NCBI GenBank assembly: GCA_028386065.3
Contig: JAKUCV010000869.1
Coordinates: forward strand, 62,001 to 126,000
DNA length: 64,000 nt
From: Turnera subulata
Lineage: Eukaryota; Streptophyta; Magnoliopsida; Malpighiales; Passifloraceae
Reading direction: 5' to 3'
The notes under the pieces were generated by a model. That model did not search any database and was not told the origin of the DNA. It was given only the letters and a program-made list of their open reading frames with translations. Positions within the stretch are counted from its first letter, which is position 1. Each line of letters begins with the position of its first letter. Positions 56,321-64,000 of the stretch are shown piece by piece. The translations under genes and the position numbers were made by a program.

Positions 56321-57785
56321 TCACTTCCCGCCCTTCTTGGCAGCAGATTTGGTCACCTTGGCACCAGAAGGATCCTTCTTCTCCACACTCTTGATGACTC
56401 CCACAGCAACAGTCTGGCGCATATCCCTAACAGCAAAACGACCAAGTGGGGGATACTCTGAGAAAGTTTCCACCACCATGGGCTTGGTGGGAATCATCTT
56501 CACCATACCGGCATCACCGTTCTTCAAGAACTTAGGCTCCTTCTCAAGCTCCTTACCAGAACGCCTGTCAATCTTGGTCAGGAGCTCAGCAAATTTCACT
56601 GCAATGTGGGAAGTGTGGCAGTCCAGAACAGGGGCATAACCGTTTCCAATCTGACCAGGGTGGTTCATGATGATAACTTGTGATGTGAAGTTGGCTGCCT
56701 CCTTAGCAGGGTCATCCTTGGAGTTTGAAGCAACATAACCACGCTTCAGATCCTTCACAGCAACATTCTTCACGTTGAACCCAACATTGTCACCTGGAAG
56801 TGCCTCTTGGAGAGCCTCGTGGTGCATCTCCACAGACTTAACTTCAGTTGTCAGTCCAGAGGGACCAAAAGTCACAACCATACCGGGCTTCAGGATACCA
56901 GTCTCAACACGACCCACGGGCACAGTTCCAATACCACCAATCTTGTACACATCCTGGAGTGGGAGACGCAGGGGCTTGTCAGAGGGCCTCTTGGGCTCGT
57001 TGATCAAGTCAAGGGCCTCAAGGAGGGTTGGACCCTTGTACCAGTCAAGGTTGGTGGATCTCTCAATCATGTTGTCTCCCTCAAATCCAGAGATGGGGAC
57101 GAAGGGGATTTTGTCAGGGTTGTACCCCACCTTCTTCAAGTATGAGGACACTTCCTTCACGATTTCATCGTACCTGGCCTTAGAGTACTTGGGCGTGGTA
57201 GCATCCATCTGCAAAGCAAGGCGACAATACAAATGAGATGCAATACAAAAACAACTTTAGCAAAAAGCACAATTCATCACTTTATAAACAATATATCAAA
57301 GAACAGCACAGTCAGAAACAAACCTTGTTGCAGCAGCAAATCATTTGCTTCACACCAAGGGTGAAAGCAAGGAGAGCATGCTCACGGGTCTGACCATCCT
57401 TGGAAATACCAGCCTCGAAACCACCAGTGGTGGAATCAATGATAAGCACAGCACAATCAGCCTGGGAAGTTCCAGTAATCATGTTCTTGATAAAGTCACG
57501 GTGTCCAGGGGCATCAATGACAGTGCAGTAGTACTTGGTGGTCTCGAATTTCCACAGAGCAATATCAATGGTGATACCACGCTCACGCTCGGCCTTGAGC
57601 TTGTCAAGCACCCAGGCGTACTTGAAGGACCTCTTGTTCATCTCAGCAGCTTCCTTCTCGAACCTCTCAATCACACGCTTGTCAATACCTCCTAGCTTGT
57701 AGATCAAGTGACCAGTGGTAGTCGACTTCCCGGAGTCGACATGGCCAATAACAACGATGTTGATGTGAGTCTTCTCCTTACCCAT
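56321..57785 (-). CDS. EF1A: Elongation factor 1-alpha, copy B, 449 aa
   Basis: Exons in gene order: 57324-57785 and 56321-57208, the same sizes (462 and 888 bases) and the same intron position inside NKMD as copy A. All GTPase motifs and three domains are present. The ATG at 57785 (MGKEKTH) is chosen over the upstream in-frame ATG at 57830, since the upstream residues come from the leader intron. The coding DNA differs from copy A only by scattered, mostly silent changes. Intron sequence is nearly identical to copy C (one difference seen) but diverged from copy A. Confidence 0.97.
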
Positions 57786-57798
57786 ATTGAGAGTTAAA

Positions 57799-58345
57799 CT
57801 GCACACAGCACGGAAAACCATATTCAGCAACAGAGAACACTAACAAATCCATTATTTGGAGTACAAAAACAACAGACCACAGATCTGATCAAACCAGTCA
57901 TATCACAAAATACTCTGCAGCACCAGTTTCCACTCGAATTACTAAAAGTCAAATCAAAAACAAACTAAGAAGCGAATCTAGGAGAGCAGCAGTCATCATA
58001 ACGTGTTATTCCAGTCAAGCAAAAGTCGAAGGAAACGGAAACAAAGAATTAACACAAACAGGAACAGAGATTTATAGCTTAGATCTACCAATTACAGAGA
58101 AAAGAAAATCGCAAAGCAGCAGTTCAGATAACTCCGGTAAAAATCAAGCCATCAAAAAGCTAATCAGATTCAAAGAACAAATCAACAAAGAAGACTAAAA
58201 CATAAATCAGTTAACAGATCATAAATAGAGAAACCATAAAAGAATAAACAATCACGATTCAACACCAAACCATACACAACATCTCACATAGAAGATCTAC
58301 AATCTAAGAGAAGCTTCGTGACAGAAAACGAAACGAGAAACTAAC
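57799..58345 (-). other. Leader intron of EF1A copy B
   Basis: The donor GTTAGTTT at 58345 and the acceptor TGCAG at 57799 parallel copy A. The body is diverged from copy A but still similar in several blocks (for example the TCAACACCAAAC region near 58260 and 53470). Confidence 0.8.
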
Positions 58346-58444
58346 CAGCAGCGGTAGAGAGAAAACCAATTCGAGCTGCGCTAAAACCCTAGCCGCGAGG
58401 AGAGTAACAAATGAGAAGTGAAGAAAGGCAGTAGGGTTTGTGGA

Positions 58445-58452
58445 TGTTTATA
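58445..58452 (-). promoter_or_regulatory. TATA box of EF1A copy B
   Basis: TATAAACA on the minus strand in the same context as the copy A TATA box (next to ATCCACAAACCCTA). Confidence 0.65.
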
Positions 58453-58899
58453 TTACAGTCGAGGTTTTCATTTACCCAAAATGTCCTCGTGGGAGAGTCC
58501 TAAATCTCGAAAATGTCTCCGCTCGTTGATTTCTGGAGGCGGGTTATTGTCCCACTCGCATATACCCTCGCGTGCGATTTTTTGTGTCGGGTGGGGGAGA
58601 ATTTCGGATACACGCGCTGGAGAAGAGAGTGGTAGTGGCGTGATTGTGATGATAATTTTTTCGAATTAAAGATTCATTGGTCGGCATATAACGTGGAAAC
58701 CTCATTTGACGTACCAAAAAGAAAAAGGAAAAAAGGTTTTTGCTTGATGCCAAAGGCAGGCTGCAACGACGTCGTGTTTCAGTTTAAGTGACAGAAAAGG
58801 TAATACAATACTAATAAAATACTTAATGGTTGCCCACTTAGTTGGTTCCTTAATACAATACTAATAAATTTTTCCTAGATGCCTTGACCTTTTAATACA

Positions 58900-59640
58900 G
58901 AGGCATGCTATTTGATGGGACAAGCATCCTGGTACGTTTCTGTTTTTCAGGGTTTTGTTGTGGTAGTTATGTTACACTAACTAAGTTGGAGTTCCTTTTT
59001 GACATAATCCATAATTTAATAGCTTTACCCAATAAACAAAATTTATTAGTGATCCAGTTTTTTTCTGAACTACTCGTTACGGACAATATTAATATTTGCA
59101 TCCCCGGTTTTGTGGTCGAAGTAGTGTATTGGATTTTTTTATTGATAAAACAACATTGTAGTGGATTGAAACCATATAACAAGGAATTTGTGAGATTTTA
59201 AATTGACAGAACAGAATGAAGAGGATTGCAGGTTAAATTTTCTCTATGGATACCTGTATTGATAGGACAGGCACCCTGGTACGTTTCTCTTTTTCAGGAT
59301 TTTGTTGTGGTAGTTATATTACACTAACTAAGTTGGGGTTTCGACCCAAAAAAAAAAAAAAAACTAAGTTGGGGTTCCTTTTTTACATAATCTATAATTT
59401 AATAGCTTTACCCAATAAACAAAATTTATCAGTGACCAAGTTTTTTCCTCAACTACTTTTTACGGACAAGATTAGTATTTTGCATCCCGGTTTTGTGGTC
59501 GAATTGAGCATTTTAGTAGTGTATTGGATTTTTTTATTGATAAATATTATTGTATTGAATTAAAACCATAAAACTATAATAGTTATATTGGATTTTTTTA
59601 TTGATAAATATTTATTTTATTGGACTGAGACCAAAAAACT
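58900..59640. repeat. Tandem ~340-bp repeat upstream of EF1A copy B
   Basis: The block containing GTTTTGTTGTGGTAGTTAT and AATAGCTTTACCCAATAAACAAAATTTA occurs at about 58905-59180 and again at 59265-59560; a shorter third piece (GGATTTTTTTATTGATAAATA) follows near 59590. A diverged version lies upstream of copy A (54240-54320, 54960-55030). The second copy contains a poly-A insertion at about 59348-59362. Confidence 0.85.
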
Positions 59641-60043
59641 ACAAGGAATGAGATTTTAAATTGACAAAATAGAATGAGGAGGATGACAAGTTAGATTTTC
59701 TTTGCGGATACTTGTATTGTTCTATAAGTAGCATTAGGTACAGGCGCTATAAGACAATGGGGTTTTACAGTCAAGTGCAGTGTAATTCTTTTTGCATATG
59801 CACAGTTTTAATTCCTATAAGAATATAAAAGTAATTCTCAAAACACAAAAGAATCGAGTTGGGCCACTTTTGTTTTCATGACGTTCAGGGGTGGACTTAA
59901 TGGGAAGTTAACCCTGTCCTCGGCCCTTGTCTCGACTATTTGAAACTGGGCTGGTTTCCATCGATTTGCAATTTTGTGTCGTATAAATTGCAGTCTCAAA
60001 ATGCTAACAATTGATTCTGACAAATTAGAGGTAGTTGCTCAGG

Positions 60044-61698
60044 GGGATAATGACTCCGCGAATCCTATATCTTTTTTCGAAATCTCATTTGAGTCCTAAA
60101 AAAGAAAAACGCCTATTTCGAGTCCTATAATCTTTAAATTGGACACCAAATGAGTCCCCGTCCATGTTTCCGTCAATTTTTCCTGTTATCTTTGACTTTT
60201 TTAAATCCACATCATCACAGTCGTGCCACATAGGCTGCCACATCAAATACTTAAAAACAAATCCTTAATCTCTTTTTAAAAAATAAATAAATGGACCTAA
60301 ATTGCATCACCTAATAGCCACCTGTGGAAGAGATGAAACCCAACAACGCAGCTGCGAACAAGAACACCACCACAACGACGGCGAATCCTTGGCGACCAGC
60401 CCAGCCACAACCAACAACCACTGACGATACCAACAACAACACAAACCCGAACCACCATCCGACGCCACAAACCCATACTGGATCTGCCCAGATCCCGTTG
60501 AACTACTCCAATCCGAACCTAAAATCACACTGCCGGAACAGCTCGCCAGCAACCCCAGCAACATGCAACAAACTGTGGCCGAACACCACAGCAACCACCC
60601 CGATCCGTCGAGTCCACCCCGAGACAACAAACAACCCAGCAACACTCACGACGGTCCAAGGCAAAACCACAGCCGTGAATCATCAATATAGAACCCACGA
60701 TTCGAATTAATCACAGAACTCAGAAAAGCCCGAGAAGAAAAAAAAAAAGAGGAAAAGAAATGGTGGCTTACCCCGTGAACGGCTTCGGTTCTGTGCACTC
60801 GAGCCTCCTCAATTTCTCGGCACAGGTACCCGTCACCAGCAAGCCTCCTAAGCCTTCCCCTTCGTCTAAGTAGCGGCGGCGATGGCGGCTCCTCAGATTT
60901 GTGTAGGCAGCGACCAAGAGGAAATGGCGGCGACGACTACTCCGACGATTCCTCGTGCCAAGCCTCCAACACCCAACCTTCTTCTCGAGTAATGGCGACG
61001 GATGGTCTCAGTGAGTCGGTGGTGCGACAGTGCAAAGAAGAGAGGAAGACGATGACGATGAGTGGCAGTGCGAGATGCCACTCCTTGCCGCGACCTCGGG
61101 AGCCGGTGGCCCCACCTGAGGGGAATCGCCACTGACGATGACACTGCAGCCGGTGTCGCCCGCTCGTGAGCATGCTTGAGCCGAAAAGAGGAGCTCGGCC
61201 ACCACAGCGTCGTCCGTCATCGCCACCTCGAGCCACTTGTGCTTCGCTGCCACCATCATGGCGGCACCACTCCCTTGAGAGGAAGAAATGGAAGAGGGAG
61301 ATAGAGAAAGAGATGGGTAGGAGGAAGAGGAAGAATGGGTTTAGGTGGGTGGTCGGGCCTGAGTAAGAGGCAGAATGGGAGGAAGAGGAAGAATCTGGGT
61401 AGGATTTAGTTTATTAAGTTAAGTTAATTCTAATTCTAATTATAATTATCATTAATTGTCGCTGATTGATATTTACTGTCATTTATTAATCTAATTCTAA
61501 TTCTAATTCTAATTTTATTTTATTTATATTATTTTCCACTTAATTAGTTAACGGCCAGCTCTGCAAAAAATTGACGAAAGCATAGACGGGGACTCATTTG
61601 GTGTTCAATTTAAAGGTTATAGGACTCGAAATAGGCGTTTTTCTTTTTTAGGACTCAAATAAAATTTTGGAAAAAGATATAGGACGGAGTCATTATCC
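60044..61698. mobile_element. Mutator-like element D, non-autonomous, 1.65 kb
   Basis: Inverted ends: left GGATAATGACTCC, right GGAGTCATTATCC. The flanking duplication AGTTGCTCAGG is at 60033-60043 and 61699-61709. The terminal repeats (about 130 bp) share the GAGTCCTATAA and ACCAAATGAGTCCCCGTCCA phrases with element B, so the two belong to one family. The GC-rich interior (60330-61340) has open frames on both strands, rich in Asn/Thr/Pro or Ser/Arg, that look like captured gene DNA, but none is recognised. A (TAATTC)n run lies at about 61425-61515. Confidence 0.9.
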
Positions 61699-61709
61699 AG
61701 TTGCTCAGG

Positions 61710-62272
61710 TGATCATTGTGTAGAATAGTAGCGACCTCAGTCCTCCTCAGTCATGACTTCTTCTCATTTGTGTGTATCTATATACCATTAATTTGACAAG
61801 AACTTTTGCTGCTGCAGCTGCTGTCTTGCTTACACATGTTTCTTAATGCCGCAAACTAGAAACCTCCCGGCGTTAGTTTCATTTCTAAAGATTAAAAGTC
61901 ATGGACGAATTGCAAACACTATTGAAAGAAAAGCACACACTACGTCCGTTTTAAATGATGAATCTGAAAGGCAAACGATAGCATAACACAGATAATATTA
62001 AAGCATCCTCAGGTAGCTCAAAAGTTTAGGACAACCAAACAAAAACTCAGGATGGGCATTAAAAAACGCAACGACAAAGACTTAAACTATTACCCCTACC
62101 ACCGCCTGTCTAATACCCAATTCTGCGAACAACAACCAGGTGATGATGGTAAGGGCATGACACTGTACTTCTCAAAATAAACTGGTACCCATCCAGTAGA
62201 CAAATAACTAACTAAAATCCATTTTCCAAATTTATCATAACCTGCACTTGCAAACAAACCAAGCTGCAGCAT
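61710..62272 (-). other. 3' UTR and flank of EF1A copy C
   Basis: About 61990-62272 is homologous to the 3' regions of copies A and B (ACCACCGCCTGTCTAA phrase). No other gene is seen. Confidence 0.6.
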
Positions 62273-63515
62273 TCACTTGCCTCCCTTCTTGGCAGCAGAT
62301 TTGGTCACCTTGGCACCAGATGGATCCTTCTTCTCCACGCTCTTGATGACTCCCACAGCAACAGTCTGGCGCATATCCCTAACGGCAAAACGACCAAGTG
62401 GGGGATACTCTGAGAAAGTCTCCACCACCATGGGCTTGGTGGGAATCATCTTCACCATACCAGCATCACCGTTCTTCAAGAACTTGGGCTCCTTCTCAAG
62501 CTCCTTACCAGAACGCCTGTCAATCTTGGTCAGGAGTTCAGCAAATTTGACTGCAATGTGGGAAGTGTGGCAGTCAAGAACTGGGGCATAACCGTTTCCA
62601 ATCTGACCAGGGTGGTTCATGATGATAACTTGTGATGTGAAGTTGGCTGCCTCCTTAGCAGGGTCATCCTTGGAGTTTGAAGCAACATAACCACGCTTCA
62701 GATCCTTCACAGCAACATTCTTCACGTTGAACCCAACATTGTCACCTGGAAGTGCCTCTTGGAGAGCCTCGTGGTAAAGGTTGGTGGATCTCTCAATCAT
62801 GTTGTCTCCCTCAAATCCAGAGATGGGGACGAAGGGGATTTTGTCAGGGTTGTACCCCACCTTCTTCAAGTATGAGGACACTTCCTTCACGATTTCATCG
62901 TACCTGGCCTTAGAGTACTTGGGCGTGGTAGCATCCATCTGCAAAGCAAGGCGACAATACAAATGAGATGCAATAAAAAAACAACTTTAGCAAAAAGCAC
63001 AATTCATCACTTTATAAACAATATATCAAAGAACAGCACAGTCAGAAACAAACCTTGTTGCAGCAGCAAATCATTTGCTTCACACCAAGGGTGAAAGCAA
63101 GGAGAGCATGCTCACGGGTCTGTCCATCCTTGGAAATACCAGCCTCGAAACCACCAGTGGTGGAATCAATGATAAGCACAGCACAATCAGCCTGGGAAGT
63201 ACCAGTAATCATGTTCTTGATAAAGTCACGGTGTCCAGGGGCATCAATGACTGTGCAGTAGTACTTGGTGGTCTCGAATTTCCACAGAGCAATATCAATG
63301 GTGATACCACGCTCACGCTCGGCCTTGAGCTTGTCAAGCACCCAGGCGTACTTGAAGGACCTCTTGTTCATCTCAGCAGCTTCCTTCTCGAACCTCTCAA
63401 TCACACGCTTGTCAATACCTCCCAGCTTGTAGATCAAGTGACCAGTGGTGGTCGACTTCCCGGAGTCGACATGGCCAATAACCACGATGTTGATGTGAGT
63501 CTTCTCCTTACCCAT
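62273..63515 (-). CDS. EF1A: Elongation factor 1-alpha, copy C, with in-frame 74-codon deletion
   Basis: Exons in gene order: 63054-63515 (154 codons, intact GTPase motifs) and 62273-62938 (221 codons plus stop, against 295 in the other copies). Residues 209-283 of the normal protein are replaced by a single Tyr at a junction near 62776, removing 222 bases net, so the frame is kept. The lost part is the end of the GTPase domain after SGFEGDN and about the first half of domain II, which contacts aminoacyl-tRNA and the guanine-exchange factor. The 375-residue product is unlikely to work as a normal elongation factor. No stop or frameshift is seen elsewhere, so the deletion may be young, or the protein may be kept for another role. 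Confidence 0.9.
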
Positions 63516-63531
63516 AGTGAATCGTCAAACA

Positions 63532-64000
63532 CTGCAGCGCAAGCAAGGACAGTTTTAGCAAACAAAGCTTTAACTCCACAGCTTTGGAAAGGTACCCAGA
63601 TAAACAACATATACAGTTTAACTCAAATCGTAACAAGTAAAGGACCGATGTTTATACAAACAATAAACAATATAAATAACAGAAAACAATATAAACAACA
63701 GAAAACAGCAAACAAGGCCAGCAAAAGTAAACTAATCTCCTGGATCTACACATCCTCGACAGACAATAACTTTTTGAAGTAAAGAAGGCAAAAACAGTAT
63801 ACCCATTCGAATTATTTCAAGTGAAAATCGTAACAGTTAACACATAAAAGGAACACAAATAAATCGAGAGATCTAAGATAACAGAAATCTGAAATCCCTA
63901 AGGAATCATCGATGATTAGTAGCAGCCAAAGCACGTAAGATCCACAAACAGAGAAGCTAAGCGGATTTAAGAGCAAGTCATTAAAGAAAAAAGAAACGAG
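63532..64000 (-). other. Leader intron of EF1A copy C, running off the window
   Basis: The acceptor TGCAG at 63532 matches copy A (same leader phrase TGTTTGACGATTCAC up to the ATG). The donor lies beyond base 64000, so the promoter of copy C is not visible. Confidence 0.7.

Noticed and set aside
60324..61366. Asn/Thr/Pro-rich and Ser/Arg-rich frames inside element D
   Set aside because: No conserved domain and overlapping frames on both strands; treated as possible captured DNA, not genes.
1..64000. CRISPR arrays, operons, bacterial-type promoters
   Set aside because: None fit; gene structure and repeats are those of a plant nuclear genome.

Overview
The window is nuclear DNA of a flowering plant, most likely a eudicot. 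Genes have many introns with plant-type splice sites, intergenic DNA is AT-rich, and the recognisable products are plant nuclear families (SIZ1, a GTE-type bromodomain protein, EF1A with a 5'-leader intron). LINE, Mutator-like, hAT and LTR elements are plant types. I cannot name the species.

Layout. 1-23 kb is gene-rich: an alpha-taxilin-like coiled-coil gene (+), a SIZ1-type SUMO E3 ligase (+), a small cystatin-fold gene (+) between two copies of a duplicated spacer, a GTE1/GTE6-type bromodomain-NET gene (-), and a plant-specific unknown gene (-). A tRNA-Pro(AGG) lies at 23.5 kb, followed by a TMEM70-like mitochondrial gene (+). From 27 to 33 kb are a 3' stump of EF1A, a broken ribosome-inactivating-protein-like gene, a broken HIP1-type RING-H2 gene and a second cystatin-fold gene. 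33.3-48.2 kb is one nested transposon stack: a LINE holds Mutator-like element A, which holds Mutator-like elements B and C; B holds a 3.6-kb solo LTR and C holds a 2.9-kb LTR retrotransposon. All six insertions still show matching target-site duplications. From 49 to 64 kb the TMEM70/EF1A neighbourhood returns in duplicate: a truncated TMEM70 copy, then three EF1A genes on the minus strand, the last carrying an in-frame deletion. A small hAT-type element and a fourth Mutator-like element (D) lie between them.

The genes are ordinary nuclear neighbours with separate roles: sumoylation, chromatin reading, vesicle traffic, mitochondrial complex assembly and translation elongation. The main story is genome evolution. 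The convergent TMEM70(+)/EF1A(-) pair was duplicated, and the copies then decayed reciprocally: one kept TMEM70 and lost EF1A, another kept EF1A and lost TMEM70. A third relic of the same unit became the landing site of the LINE. EF1A then multiplied in tandem with signs of sequence exchange between copies.

Intron-exon models were built by eye from splice consensus, reading-frame continuity and family knowledge; phases and total lengths were checked for the main genes. No database or transcript search was available. I found no CRISPR, operon or clearly new biochemical system. The strongest candidates for new biology are the nested stack, a 751-codon open frame inside the small LTR element, and an in-frame open extension after the SIZ1 stop codon.
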